Positions 6,138 through 15,271 are shown, counted from the stretch's first letter. The stretch: 32,948 nt of DNA from JACKCP01 sp034007295 (GCA_034007295.1 JAVERC010000039.1:1-32948), one strand, 5' to 3'. Numbers and translations: made by a program. Notes: generated from the letters alone by a model not told the origin.

Positions 6138-8903
6138 TCAACCGGAACTATGATGAAGAGTAATTCCTGCAGGAAGAGATTCACCAAAAACTGCGGCTTC
6201 CTCATTTGACTCCATTTCAATTATTTCTTTTACATATTTTGAATTGTCAAAGTCTTTATATGAATCAAGAAAATCAATTACAATTTTTCTTTTTTCTTCA
6301 TCAAGATCCCTTGTCCTGTCCCCTGTAAGTCTTGCAATTCTTGAAACTGCATATCTTGCCTCAGAAATTTCTCCCCATTTTTTTGTCATAAGAAATTCAA
6401 TCCATTTAAAGGCAGTATCTTTAGGAATAACTTTGTTTATGTCTCCGTAAAGCGGCTCTCTTGCACCAATTCTTCCAAGAAATATTAAAAGTCGAGGGTC
6501 TGATTTTTCAGGTTTAAGTTCATTTTTAAGAGTATTTCCAAGCCTTTGCTTGTCGTTTGAATGAAGATATTCAAAGTTTGCAACACATGACCAGAGTTCC
6601 ATTTTCTCTTTTAAATCAAAACTGTTTTTCTTTAAAATTGATGAAATGTCCTGAATAATCTGTCTTTGATATCCCGGTTTAAGTCCTGCTGCAATTCTTC
6701 TCCATAGAATCCACCACTCATTTTTATTTTGAATTTCATTTGGAAAAACAAGTCCCTTTGAATAAATTGACCAGATTTTTTTTATTCTTGCCTCGTCAAA
6801 TGGGTCTCCAATTCCAGGCCTTAAACAAAATCCTGCAAGATTAAGCCATCTTGCTTCATGAACAGGAGATTTTTCTCTCAGCTGAGGGTTATCAACTAAA
6901 AAATCACCAATTTTTCTTATAAACATTAAAGGCCATTTATTCCTGGACATCTGCAAAAATTTTGACAAATCCTTTGCAGCTGAATTTACATTTGACTTGT
7001 CACCGCCAAATGCATTTTCAATCAAAGACAAGGCTTCAACAACTTTTGAATTTTCTATTATTACGGAAGTATCAACACCTGTAATAATTTTTGGAAATAC
7101 TTCCTTTGTTCCCCTTAAATCAAAGGATAAATCCCAGGTGTGCTGAGTTTCTACAGAATCACACCAGATTTGAAGATTACCTGTTTCTGTATATTTTGCC
7201 TTTAATTCAATTGAAATGTCTTTTTGTTCATCTTTTTTGCCGTAACTTATAATTGTGTGCAAAGGCGGAAGCGGTGAAAAAGATTCATCAATATTTTCTA
7301 TAAAATCACCGCATTTATCACCAGAGCGGTAACTTGAGGAATAAAGTGTAAAAGTTACAGGCATATTTGTTTTTACAGAAAATTCATAATCCTTTGGAAG
7401 TTTTATTTTGGTTCCCTCTTCAAGTCCTCTTTCAACAAGACATATTACCCCTTTTTTATTTTCCTTTGTTTCAATTCCAAGATAATAGCTTCTTGGACTT
7501 CCGCTTCCAACTTTTACACCAAGACCAAGTTTTACTTTTCCGTAATAGGAAGCTCCAAGTGAAACAGCTGTGTCTGGTTTATTGTTTTCTAAAATTTTAG
7601 GGATATCAGATTTTAAATCAAAAAAAGACTGAATTGATTTAATAATTTTTTGCTGAATTATCTCAGGTTTAAGAGAGCCTCCGTTAAATAATATAAGATC
7701 TGGAAACGGTAAATCTTTTCCTGTAATTTTTTTTACATCATCTTTATGTCTTAATAAAAATTTTATCAGATGCTTTGTAATTGAGGGCTCAGACTCATAT
7801 GGAAGTCCAAATTCGGTTATTCCCTTTTTCTTTTTTTCATCTTCAAAAGAGTCATCTTTTGAAACTTCAGGGAAAAATCCGTTTAAAACAATATTTTCAA
7901 CTTCATCTTTTTCAAGATAAACAGAAAATGTGTTTTTTATAAGTTTTGAACCTTCTCCAACTATTGTAAGTCTTTCTTTTTCAGATTTTCCTTCTAATAT
8001 ATTTTCCTTGGCTTCCCTTGAAAGATGACAAAGGGTTTTCCATTTATCGCCTTTTAAAAGGTTGTTTTTTCCTTCAGTTTTTGATTCTGCAAGTCTTGCA
8101 AGTGCAAGGTCAATATTGTCTCCGCCTAAAATAAGATGGTCTCCAACTGCAATTCTTTCAAATTTTAAGGATTCATCATCTTTTCTAAGGGCAATAAGAG
8201 TAAAGTCAGTTGTTCCGCCTCCAACGTCACAAACTAAAATGAGCTGATTTTCAGATACATAGGAATCAAACTTTTTTTCCTTTTCATCAAGCCATGAATA
8301 AAATGCAGCAAGAGGCTCTTCAAGAAGTACAACATTTTTTAAACCTGCAAGTTCAGCTGCCTTTAAAGTAAGATTTCTTGCAGCCTCATCAAAGGAAGCA
8401 GGGATTGTTAAAATTATGAACTGATTTTCAAAATAAAGCCTGTCATCCTGTTTTTTATCCATGTTCCAGCAGTTTTTAATATGGATTAGATATTCTGCTG
8501 ATACTTCAACAGGAGACCTTTTTGGAACATTTTCATCACTTCCCCAGGGAAGAAATTTTGAATTTCTGTCAACCTTGTCATGGCAAAGCCAGCTTTTTGC
8601 TGAAGAAACAAGTCTTTTTGGAATTTTACCTCCATAATCCCTTGCAAATGCTCCGGCAAAATCATCAGTTTTTTTCGGCCAGGGATGCTTTATATCAGAC
8701 TCCAAAAGCTCATAAGTGCCGGGTATATATAAAAAAGAAGGTAAAACATTTAAAGGTGAAAACTCATTTTTTCTTGTTATCTGATAAATTGGAAACTGCT
8801 TTATCTTTGGAGTCTTACCTTCATAAGTATCAAGATATGATACAGCTGAATTAGTTGTTCCAAGGTCTATTCCAATTATGTATCTGAAATCGGTTTTATT
8901 CAA
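6138..8903 (-). CDS. Hsp70-family protein with long C-terminal extension
   Basis: Non-canonical DnaK relative of 921 residues. The nucleotide-binding domain shows phosphate-1 IGIDLGTTNSAVSYLD (about 10-25), phosphate-2 VCDVGGGTTDFTLIAL (about 226-241) and the adenosine motif LILFNGGSLKPE (about 410). A beta-rich region around 470-600 (LEEGTKIKLP, VTFTLYSSS) may correspond to a substrate-binding domain. Residues about 620-921 form an extra helical region with no DnaK equivalent, likely the C-terminal domain typical of this long subfamily. It starts at TTG 8903 with a strong GGAGG just upstream, 16 nt after the preceding Hsp70. The C-terminus lacks the DnaK EEVD-like tail. No DnaJ or GrpE is nearby, so partners and clients are unknown. 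It is part of the DUF2760-Hsp70-Hsp70 set found in many proteobacteria. Confidence 0.92.
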   Translation of the reverse strand: MNKTDFRYIIGIDLGTTNSAVSYLDTYEGKTPKIKQFPIYQITRKNEFSPLNVLPSFLYIPGTYELLESDIKHPWPKKTDDFAGAFARDYGGKIPKRLVSSAKSWLCHDKVDRNSKFLPWGSDENVPKRSPVEVSAEYLIHIKNCWNMDKKQDDRLYFENQFIILTIPASFDEAARNLTLKAAELAGLKNVVLLEEPLAAFYSWLDEKEKKFDSYVSENQLILVCDVGGGTTDFTLIALRKDDESLKFERIAVGDHLILGGDNIDLALARLAESKTEGKNNLLKGDKWKTLCHLSREAKENILEGKSEKERLTIVGEGSKLIKNTFSVYLEKDEVENIVLNGFFPEVSKDDSFEDEKKKKGITEFGLPYESEPSITKHLIKFLLRHKDDVKKITGKDLPFPDLILFNGGSLKPEIIQQKIIKSIQSFFDLKSDIPKILENNKPDTAVSLGASYYGKVKLGLGVKVGSGSPRSYYLGIETKENKKGVICLVERGLEEGTKIKLPKDYEFSVKTNMPVTFTLYSSSYRSGDKCGDFIENIDESFSPLPPLHTIISYGKKDEQKDISIELKAKYTETGNLQIWCDSVETQHTWDLSFDLRGTKEVFPKIITGVDTSVIIENSKVVEALSLIENAFGGDKSNVNSAAKDLSKFLQMSRNKWPLMFIRKIGDFLVDNPQLREKSPVHEARWLNLAGFCLRPGIGDPFDEARIKKIWSIYSKGLVFPNEIQNKNEWWILWRRIAAGLKPGYQRQIIQDISSILKKNSFDLKEKMELWSCVANFEYLHSNDKQRLGNTLKNELKPEKSDPRLLIFLGRIGAREPLYGDINKVIPKDTAFKWIEFLMTKKWGEISEARYAVSRIARLTGDRTRDLDEEKRKIVIDFLDSYKDFDNSKYVKEIIEMESNEEAAVFGESLPAGITLHHSSG

Positions 8904-8919
8904 AAATCCTCCGAAAAAT

Positions 8920-10698
8920 TCAATTGCTCTGCTGTCTTAAATTAAATTCCAACTTCCACTTTCTGCTGTCTTCAACAGAAACACAATAAAACTCAAGAGT
9001 TCCTATTTCTGTAACATGGGTTTCAAGAACAACCGGAACCATTTCACCTTTGTTTCCGTTTAAAAAAGTTTCAATTTCTGTGAGTTTTTCAAGTTTGTTT
9101 GAAAAATCTTCTATGGTTTCTCCGGCTTTGTCGTCTTTTCCCATTGAAGATTCAAAAAGATTAAATGAAACATCTTCTCCAAGGGTAAGCATATATTTTT
9201 TGCCTTCAATTTTTATAAGGCTTCCCTCTTCCATTCCAAAAGGTGCAACACATAAAGCTTTTGTAGGAGCCGGAATACCAGGAATTGCAGGCATTGATGA
9301 GCTTACTTCAATATAATAGGTCTTGTTAAGTCCGCTTTTTATTCTTATTCCGCCTGAAAGTTTTATAAATGAATAATAACAGGCACCGAGTGCAACTGAA
9401 ATATCTGAATTATTGTTTTCAAGTTCTTTTATTTCATTTGATTCATTCCAGGAAGAAACAGTTTGAGTAATGTGATTTCTTAATTCCTTTGATTTCATTA
9501 CTCCGCCGTTAAAAAGAATGTATGAGGGAAAAAAATTTGAAGCAAAATTTGAAACAAACTCTGCAAGGTGCCTTGTAATGGCAGGATCAGATTCATAATT
9601 TAGTCCTGCTTCCATAAGTCCTGTTTTTCTGTTATTTACAGGTTTTTCTTCTAAACTGCACTGTGGGAAAAAACCGTTTTTTACAATCTGGTCAAGCTCT
9701 GAAGACAAAACCTCACTTTTAATTGTTCCGGAAATAAGTTTCATTCCCCTGCTTAAAACTGAAATTTCATATTTTTCTTTTGTTTTATCCGATAAAAGTT
9801 CTTCCTTTGCATCCCTTGCCTTGTTCACAAGGGAACGAAGCTGCCATTTATCAAGTTTTTTCCCGGTTGCTGAAATTTTTGAATTTATAAGATATGAAAT
9901 AGAAAGATCCATGTTGTCACCTCCAACAAGAAGATGATTTCCAACAGCTGTTCTTTCAAGTTCAAGATTTCCATCTGTTTCAAAAACTCTTATAAGAGTA
10001 AAGTCACTTGTTCCCCCGCCTATATCGCAGACCAGAACTGACTCATCTTTTTTTATCTGTTTTCTCCATGTTTCTTCATTTGAAAGAAGCCATGAATAAA
10101 ATGCGGCCTGGGGTTCTTCCATAAGTGTGAGATTTTTTATTCCGCACAGATTACAGGCTTTTAAGGTAAGTTCCCTTGCAACTGCATCAAATGAAGCAGG
10201 AATTGTAACCGTTATATTTTGTTCAATAAATGAATTATTATCATCATCATCTGAAAATTTATGGTTCCAGGCATTTTTTATATGATTTAAAATTTCTGCC
10301 TGAGCTCTTACAGGTGAAAATTTTTCGCTTACCTGATCACTGTCCCAGGGTAAAATTTTATCATCCCTTTTTACATGATTATTGCAAAGCCATGATTTTG
10401 CGGATGAAATTACTCTCGCAGGCATTTCAGAGCTTCTTTTTCTTGCATATTCTCCAACAATAAAAGTTTCATCTTCTTTCCATGGAAGGGAAAAATTACC
10501 TCTGTTTTTTTCATTTTCATCTGGAAAATAAATAAATGACGGCAAAAGAGGTCTTGAAAGAATTTCGCCGGGCCTTACAATTTGTGGAATCTCAAAAATC
10601 TTAAATTCAGGCTTTTCGTCATTTTCTGTTATTTTTGCATATGAAACCGCAGTATTAGAGGTTCCAAGGTCAATTCCAATAAGATAGTTTGCATTCAT
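8920..10698 (-). CDS. Hsp70-family protein, short form
   Basis: Second non-canonical Hsp70, 592 residues, paralogous to the downstream 921-residue protein over its whole length. Motifs are LIGIDLGTSNTAVSYAKI (about 6-23), VCDIGGGTSDFTLIRV (about 223-238) and YILFNGGVMKSKEL (about 398). Both proteins also share AKSWLCN/H, DPAITRH/PSITKH and an EEGSLIKIEGKKY / EEGTKIKLPKDY block, so they probably arose by duplication and then diverged in their C-termini. AAAGG lies before the ATG at 10698, inside the end of the DUF2760 gene 14 nt away. The two may work as a heterodimer or on the same client; this is inference. Residues for ATP hydrolysis look intact, so it is likely an active ATPase. Confidence 0.92.
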   Translation of the reverse strand: MNANYLIGIDLGTSNTAVSYAKITENDEKPEFKIFEIPQIVRPGEILSRPLLPSFIYFPDENEKNRGNFSLPWKEDETFIVGEYARKRSSEMPARVISSAKSWLCNNHVKRDDKILPWDSDQVSEKFSPVRAQAEILNHIKNAWNHKFSDDDDNNSFIEQNITVTIPASFDAVARELTLKACNLCGIKNLTLMEEPQAAFYSWLLSNEETWRKQIKKDESVLVCDIGGGTSDFTLIRVFETDGNLELERTAVGNHLLVGGDNMDLSISYLINSKISATGKKLDKWQLRSLVNKARDAKEELLSDKTKEKYEISVLSRGMKLISGTIKSEVLSSELDQIVKNGFFPQCSLEEKPVNNRKTGLMEAGLNYESDPAITRHLAEFVSNFASNFFPSYILFNGGVMKSKELRNHITQTVSSWNESNEIKELENNNSDISVALGACYYSFIKLSGGIRIKSGLNKTYYIEVSSSMPAIPGIPAPTKALCVAPFGMEEGSLIKIEGKKYMLTLGEDVSFNLFESSMGKDDKAGETIEDFSNKLEKLTEIETFLNGNKGEMVPVVLETHVTEIGTLEFYCVSVEDSRKWKLEFNLRQQSN

Positions 10699-10712
10699 AA
10701 TTAAAAACCTTT

Positions 10713-11468
10713 TTATTCAACTTCAATTTCAGCAGGAACAAGAAAAGAAGCATCTTGTACTTTTTTAAGGTCTGGAAGATTAATATTTTGAGCTTTCCAG
10801 CCTCTGTGTTTTACAATGCCTTTAAATGGAGGATTTCCAACAACATTTCCTGTAAGTCTTATTTTTTCAGGATTAAAATTTTCTTCAACTTCAATTATGG
10901 AGTCTTCCTCATCATCTAAAAGAGGTTTTAATTCCACATATTTTTTTAGAGCATCATTGCAGCCTTTATGGATACTTCTTACAGCAGCTCCAATGTCATC
11001 GTCATTATAATCAGATAAGTCTTCATTTAGAAAATCAATAAGTCTTCCCTCTTCCTGAAGTACCGATAAAATATGAAGAAATTTTCTTTTTTCAAGCTCA
11101 GGGTCAACTTTTAAAGTTTCTTTTGGAGCAGTATCTGCCTGGGTTGGAATTTGTGAAATTGTTTTTTTAACAATCCCCCTTAAAATTAACCATGAAAAAA
11201 ATGTAAAAAATAAAATTACTATCCCAGAGGCCGGAATAACAAATATATTTATTGGTTCTTTAAGACTTAGAATCAGGTCAAAAAAAACCTGATAATCCGG
11301 GGGATAAATTTTTTGAACGTCTATGTTTGATGCCTTTGAAAAAAGCATTGAAGAATAAAAATAAAGGCCAAAAAATAAAGATCCAAAAAAAACTAATGAC
11401 AATATAAATTGAGTCCAGAAAATCTTTTTAGAAACAGATTTCAGATAATACTTTTTTTTATTTATCAT
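10713..11468 (-). CDS. DUF2760 membrane protein
   Basis: Member of the uncharacterised DUF2760 family, 251 residues. Two hydrophobic segments (about 17-40 and 73-95) would put the N-terminus and the large C-terminal domain on the cytoplasmic side. The domain (about 125-251) has the family pattern FLHILSVLQEEGRLIDFL, NDDDIGAAVRSIHKGC, IRLTGNVVGNPPFKGIVKHRGW and a final FLVPAEIEVE. GGAGAG precedes ATG 11468. It is the first gene of the five-gene operon, and the same DUF2760-Hsp70-Hsp70 order recurs in other bacteria as I recall. A membrane anchor or recruiter for the two Hsp70s is a reasonable guess, with no direct evidence. A TATAAT-like box at 11531-11541 (minus strand) could be its promoter. 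Confidence 0.9.
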   Translation of the reverse strand: MINKKKYYLKSVSKKIFWTQFILSLVFFGSLFFGLYFYSSMLFSKASNIDVQKIYPPDYQVFFDLILSLKEPINIFVIPASGIVILFFTFFSWLILRGIVKKTISQIPTQADTAPKETLKVDPELEKRKFLHILSVLQEEGRLIDFLNEDLSDYNDDDIGAAVRSIHKGCNDALKKYVELKPLLDDEEDSIIEVEENFNPEKIRLTGNVVGNPPFKGIVKHRGWKAQNINLPDLKKVQDASFLVPAEIEVE

Positions 11469-11545
11469 GATTAACTCTCCAAAATTACGGCAAAGGCCGG
11501 ATTAAAAAAAATTTAATTTTTGCTGGCATAAAAAATTATATAAAA

Positions 11546-12325
11546 CTAAACTTCAATTGTAATTCCAACAGGGCAATGATCTGAACCATAAATATCATTT
11601 AAAATCCAGGCATCTTTTATTCTTTTGTTCTCAATCATGTCTTTTGTTACAAAAAAATAATCTATACGCCACCCTGCATTGTTTTTTCTTGCATTAAATC
11701 TGTATGTCCACCACGAGTATTTTACTTGTTCAGGATAAAAGTGCCTGAAAGTGTCCACATATCCCCTTTTTATAATTTCATCGAGCCACTTTCTTTCAAT
11801 TTGAAGAAACCCTGACCTTTTTTCATTGGCTTTTGGATTTTTAAGGTCAATTTCATTGTGTGCTGTATTATAGTCTCCGCAGATTATAATGCTTTTGTCT
11901 TTTTTAAGTTTGTCTGTATATTCAAAAAACTTTTCATAAAATTCAAGCTTGTATTCAAGTCTTTCATCAGACATCTGACCATTTGGAAAATAAACATTGA
12001 GTAAAATAAAATCATCATAATCAAGCCTTACAATTCTTCCTTCCTCATCAAATTTTTTTATTCCAATACCCTCTTCCATATTAAGCGGTTTTTCCTTAGA
12101 ATATGAAACAACACCGCTGTAGCCTTTTTTTACTGTAGAGTGAGACCAGACTTCATGCTCATAATGATGAGGCTTAATCATTTCATCTTCAATCTGATCT
12201 TTTTGAAGTTTTGTTTCCTGCAGACCTAAAATATCTGCATTAATCTGGTCAATTGATTCTTCAAAACCTTTTTTAAGTATTGCTCTTAATCCGTTCACAT
12301 TCCAGGAAGCAAGTTTTATTTCCAA
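11546..12325 (-). CDS. xth: Exodeoxyribonuclease III (AP endonuclease)
   Basis: Magnesium-dependent AP endonuclease / 3'-5' exonuclease for base-excision repair. Motifs of the exonuclease-endonuclease-phosphatase fold are intact: LASWNVNGLRA, LGLQETKL (catalytic Glu), YSGVVSYSKEKP, ICGDYNTAHNEIDL (Asp and Asn), RIDYFF and GSDHCPVGI (Asp-His). I place the start at TTG 12325, because GGAGG lies 5 nt before it and the protein then begins MEIKLASWNVNG like its relatives, giving 259 residues. The in-frame TTG at 12337 is part of the same GGAGG region and is unlikely to start translation. It follows the HDOD gene by 13 nt and is probably co-transcribed. The 77-nt gap to the DUF2760 gene leaves open whether that operon is separate. 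Confidence 0.93.
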   Translation of the reverse strand: MEIKLASWNVNGLRAILKKGFEESIDQINADILGLQETKLQKDQIEDEMIKPHHYEHEVWSHSTVKKGYSGVVSYSKEKPLNMEEGIGIKKFDEEGRIVRLDYDDFILLNVYFPNGQMSDERLEYKLEFYEKFFEYTDKLKKDKSIIICGDYNTAHNEIDLKNPKANEKRSGFLQIERKWLDEIIKRGYVDTFRHFYPEQVKYSWWTYRFNARKNNAGWRIDYFFVTKDMIENKRIKDAWILNDIYGSDHCPVGITIEV

Positions 12326-12338
12326 AATATCCTCCAAG

Positions 12339-13364
12339 CTAAAAGCTGAAATCCTTTGTCATTTCTAAAACATTTTTTCTGATTTTATTTGTAAATTCAT
12401 CGATTTCATAATCTTCAATATTTAAAAATTCTTTTACTTCATTTTCAAGTAAAAGTGAATTTTCCATGCAATAATCAGCTGCAGAAAAACCAGCTTTTTT
12501 AGCAAAAAAATCAGCTGCATTCAAAATATATGATAATTCATTCATGCCTGATTCATGGGGATTATGATGAAAGCCTATGGCATGAGTCTGAATTTCAGGC
12601 AAGTGCCAGCTTTTTAAAAAATCATAGCCAATCTCTGCATGGGAAAACCCAAACATTTTTTTTTCTGCAAGGTAACAAGGCATTTTGGCATCAGAAATCA
12701 AATGAACAAATTCCTGTTTTCTCTGATTTACATATTCATTCAATATCATTTTCCCACAATCATGCAAAAGTCCTGCTGAAAACGCATCCAGCTCAAATAA
12801 AGGCATTTTTTCTTCTGCAATAATATCAGCTGCAACAGCTGAAGCTATGCTGTGATAAAAAAGATTGCCCTTTGAAATATTATAGCCTTTAAGCTCTTTA
12901 TCGAGCATTTTGCTCATTTGAGCTACCATTATTATGCTCATAAGATTTTTTTCGCCAAGTAAAATACAGGCTTCTTCAATTGTAGGAATTGGGGGATTAA
13001 AATTAAAATATGCTGAATTCGCAAGTTTTAAAACCCTTGCTGCTATTGCCTGATCAAGGGAAATGATCCTGCTTAACTCCTTTGCAGAATATCCTGAACT
13101 TTCTATAAGCTCTTTTGCACGCAAAAGAATATCCGGAATAGGAGGCAAAGAAGGATTTGTATTTAAAATTTCTTTTTTTAGTTCATCTCCTGATAAATTT
13201 TTATCTGGAATGTCATTGTTTTCTTCAGCTCTTTTAATCTCCATTGGATTGACTTGTATTTTAGTTCCGCATCCAGGGCAGAGAAAAGAAAATTTTTTTT
13301 CTTCAGGATAAGTACCTTTTTTTATGTTTATATTTTTTTTGCATCCCGGACATTGAATTTTCAT
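12339..13364 (-). CDS. HDOD-domain protein with N-terminal zinc ribbon
   Basis: Signal-transduction protein of 341 residues. Residues 1-40 are a small zinc ribbon with CPGCKK and CPGCGTKIQV, like the MJ0042-type finger found in deltaproteobacterial regulators. The HDOD domain spans about 70-290: LPPIPDILLRAKELI, LSRIISLDQAIAARVLKLANSAYF, LLHDCGKMILNEYV and FSHAEIGYDFLKSWHLPE...GFHHNP. It keeps an HD pair, unlike many HDOD proteins, but whether it hydrolyses anything is unknown. HDOD proteins often act in c-di-GMP, chemotaxis or stress signalling. Only a weak AGAG precedes the ATG at 13364. The gene is upstream of exonuclease III. Confidence 0.9.
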   Translation of the reverse strand: MKIQCPGCKKNINIKKGTYPEEKKFSFLCPGCGTKIQVNPMEIKRAEENNDIPDKNLSGDELKKEILNTNPSLPPIPDILLRAKELIESSGYSAKELSRIISLDQAIAARVLKLANSAYFNFNPPIPTIEEACILLGEKNLMSIIMVAQMSKMLDKELKGYNISKGNLFYHSIASAVAADIIAEEKMPLFELDAFSAGLLHDCGKMILNEYVNQRKQEFVHLISDAKMPCYLAEKKMFGFSHAEIGYDFLKSWHLPEIQTHAIGFHHNPHESGMNELSYILNAADFFAKKAGFSAADYCMENSLLLENEVKEFLNIEDYEIDEFTNKIRKNVLEMTKDFSF

Positions 13365-13412
13365 TTTATTCTCTTTTAATGTTTCAATTTAAGCCAGCCT
13401 GATTTTAAAACT

Positions 13413-13453
13413 TTTTTTGCTCATTTTCCAAAAAAAGGGAAATGAGCAAAAAA
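13413..13453. repeat. 17-bp inverted repeat (hairpin)
   Basis: TTTTTTGCTCATTTTCC (13413-13429) pairs with GGGAAATGAGCAAAAAA (13437-13453), with one wobble and a 7-A loop. It sits between the CGGC and HDOD genes. The A/T arms are the reverse of an intrinsic terminator on either strand (T first, A last), so it may instead be a processing or stabilising hairpin. Confidence 0.6.
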
Positions 13454-13462
13454 ATTCAAAAA

Positions 13463-13807
13463 TCAGTGATAATCATGTGTTCCAATTACCACATCAATGC
13501 CTGTTTTGGATTTTATAAATTCCGCTTTTTCCTCAGGTGTAGAATATGGACAATCAGGCTTTGCACCAGCCATGCAGGAAGACAGATAAATTTTATCCGG
13601 TTTAAGTTCACTAAGTTTCAAAGTCATTCCAATATTTGGAACCATGGTTCTTCCAGGACATTCACATTTTACAAAGCCTATTACAGCAGAAGGTTCTTCA
13701 AATTTACCTTCACCCAAAGCAGCAGCCTTAAGGCATCTCCACTCGCCAGGACATCCATAACCACTGTCCATATAAGATCCGCATCCAACAATAACAACTT
13801 TTTTCAT
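13463..13807 (-). CDS. CGGC-domain protein
   Basis: Small cysteine-rich protein of 114 residues of the CGGC family (PF08821), a putative metal-binding domain common in anaerobes. Visible features are VGCGSYMDSGYGCPGEWRC near the N-terminus, a central IGFVKCECPGRT, LSSCMAGAKPDCPY and a terminal GTHDYH. Eight cysteines occur in 114 residues. GAGGGGAAG precedes ATG 13807. The family has no firmly established function. No recognisable metal-transport or redox partner is adjacent; the neighbours are the HAD-like protein upstream and HDOD downstream. The spacing of about 80-100 nt on both sides suggests its own transcript. Confidence 0.88.
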   Translation of the reverse strand: MKKVVIVGCGSYMDSGYGCPGEWRCLKAAALGEGKFEEPSAVIGFVKCECPGRTMVPNIGMTLKLSELKPDKIYLSSCMAGAKPDCPYSTPEEKAEFIKSKTGIDVVIGTHDYH

Positions 13808-13888
13808 AATAATCTTCCCCTCTTGAAAAATATGTCAAATTTTTTGATATATTTATTAGTTTAAAACAAAATCTTCAAGTAAAGTTTT

Positions 13889-14623
13889 TTAATTTATTGA
13901 AACTAAAACATCTGAAATATCACGCCTGTTATTAATTGAACCAAAGTCTAAAAATAAATCATTGAACCTGATTTTAAGTTCATTTGCATAATCTGTATTT
14001 TTGTCATCATATTTTATCCCTGCAACTAAACCTTTGCGTTCAAGAATCTTTTGGTGAAAATTTGATTTAAGGCTGGTGATATATAATGTATTTTCAAGAC
14101 TAATGCCTGAATCATTAATAATTGAAAAAATTTTTAAAAAATCAAAAACTTTAAATTTTGCCAAAGGATTGAAATAGTAATTAGTAAAAGCCTTATGATT
14201 TCTGTTTTTCTCAAGATATTTTAAAACTAATTTTTCAATTTTATGCTTATTTAATTTAATTTTTTTATCTTTTGAATAAACTTCAGGAAAATCACCTATT
14301 AATTCAAAATTTGAATCATCAAAATAGAGCTTTTTATAGATATATGCTCCAAAATAAAACTCATCAGTCAAAATATATGTTTTTACTTTAAATCTCTGTA
14401 AATAAGATATGACTTTTTCCATTCCTTTTTGAGGCCTTGATTTCAGAATATAATAGTTTAAAAAATTCTTTAAACTAAATTTTTCCATAATTTTTTCATC
14501 AAACTTTTTCTTTTCGATTTTATCTAAATCATTTTCCAAAATTAATTCTTCAAAAAAATCATTTTTTGAAAAAATTCCCTTAAAATCTATTAAAACAAGA
14601 TCAATTTTTTTTTCATAAGCCAT
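13889..14623 (-). CDS. Uncharacterised protein, possibly a degenerate HAD-like fold
   Basis: I do not recognise this 244-residue protein with certainty. It begins IDLVLIDFKGIFS, which resembles the first motif of haloacid-dehalogenase (HAD) proteins but has DFKG where the nucleophile/acid pair DxDG is expected. KVKTYILTDEFYFG near residue 79-92 could be motif II, and NTLYITSLKSNFHQKILERKGLVAGIKY near residue 194-221 looks like the end of a HAD core without the usual acidic pair. It is lysine- and phenylalanine-rich. AAAGGAG lies before the ATG at 14623. It diverges from the rhodanese gene, 80 nt apart. If the HAD assignment is right, it should be catalytically weak or inactive. Confidence 0.72.
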   Translation of the reverse strand: MAYEKKIDLVLIDFKGIFSKNDFFEELILENDLDKIEKKKFDEKIMEKFSLKNFLNYYILKSRPQKGMEKVISYLQRFKVKTYILTDEFYFGAYIYKKLYFDDSNFELIGDFPEVYSKDKKIKLNKHKIEKLVLKYLEKNRNHKAFTNYYFNPLAKFKVFDFLKIFSIINDSGISLENTLYITSLKSNFHQKILERKGLVAGIKYDDKNTDYANELKIRFNDLFLDFGSINNRRDISDVLVSIN

Positions 14624-14703
14624 TTTTTAGTTTCTCCTTTCATTTTTATGGATTATGAAGTCAAATAATCAATTTTTTAAAAATATAAGAAAGGTTTAAA
14701 AAA

Positions 14704-15036
14704 ATGAAATGGCTTAAATTTTTTATTTCTCCCAAAAAAATCGCATGGGATAAAGTTAATGAGCTTTTTTTAAACGATAATGATAATAAATATCTGCTTT
14801 TGGATGTTAGGCAGCCTTTTGAACATAAAGAACAAAGCATAAAAAATTCTGTTTTAATTCCTCTTTTAGAAATTTCCCAAAAAATTTCCATGATTGATAA
14901 AAATAAAACCATTTTTGTTTTTTGCCGTTCAGGAAAAAGAAGCAGCATTGCATCAAGGATTTTGCAGACAAAAGGATATAAAAATTTATTCAGTGTAAAA
15001 GGGGGAATAAAAGCTTTTAATAAACTGAATAAGTGA
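14704..15036 (+). CDS. Single-domain rhodanese-like sulfurtransferase
   Basis: A 110-residue cytoplasmic rhodanese domain. YLLLDVRQPFEHKEQSI at 30-46 contains the CH2A-like DVR-x3-E motif, and the active-site loop is FCRSGKRSS with Cys74, followed by the CH2B-like SVKGGIKAF. The six-residue loop CRSGKR fits sulfurtransferase rather than arsenate-reductase or phosphatase variants. Such single-domain proteins carry persulfide sulfur in thiosulfate, polysulfide or cofactor metabolism; the physiological donor is not evident here. AAAGG precedes ATG 14704. No partner gene is adjacent on this strand; a 386-bp gap with two repeat elements follows. Confidence 0.9.
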   Translation: MKWLKFFISPKKIAWDKVNELFLNDNDNKYLLLDVRQPFEHKEQSIKNSVLIPLLEISQKISMIDKNKTIFVFCRSGKRSSIASRILQTKGYKNLFSVKGGIKAFNKLNK

Positions 15037-15131
15037 TTTTAAAAAAATAAAATTTTTTCTGTTCTAAATGATCAAAAATTCAATATTTGTGGTTATGTGC
15101 ATTTTAAGGACTAAAGTTTGACTCTTATTTA

Positions 15132-15271
15132 GTTGCTGAACGAAAACGGCCTTTTTTGTCCATTCTTAAGTCAGAATCAAAATTTAATCCTCAAATACTA
15201 AATGTATCCTAAAGGTTAAATTTTTCATCTTCCTTGAACTGAACAAAAAATTCTCGTTTTCGGCCAATCAC
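15132..15271 (+). mobile_element. MITE-like element, copy B (complete, 140 bp)
   Basis: This copy begins GTTGCTGAACGAAAACGG and ends CGTTTTCGGCCAATCAC. It is flanked by TATTTA on both sides (15126-15131 and 15272-15277), a 6-bp target-site duplication. The ends form imperfect terminal inverted repeats of about 36 nt sharing CGAAAACG and TTTTTTGT, and the middle contains a second pairing (AATTTAA-T-CC with GGTTAAATT). The whole element can therefore fold into a long hairpin. It has no ORF. It lies between the convergent rhodanese and LEA genes. Confidence 0.85.

Noticed and set aside
13413..13453. Intrinsic terminator for the CGGC gene
   Set aside because: The arms run T-tract first and A-tract last on both strands, the opposite of an intrinsic terminator, so I list it only as a hairpin.
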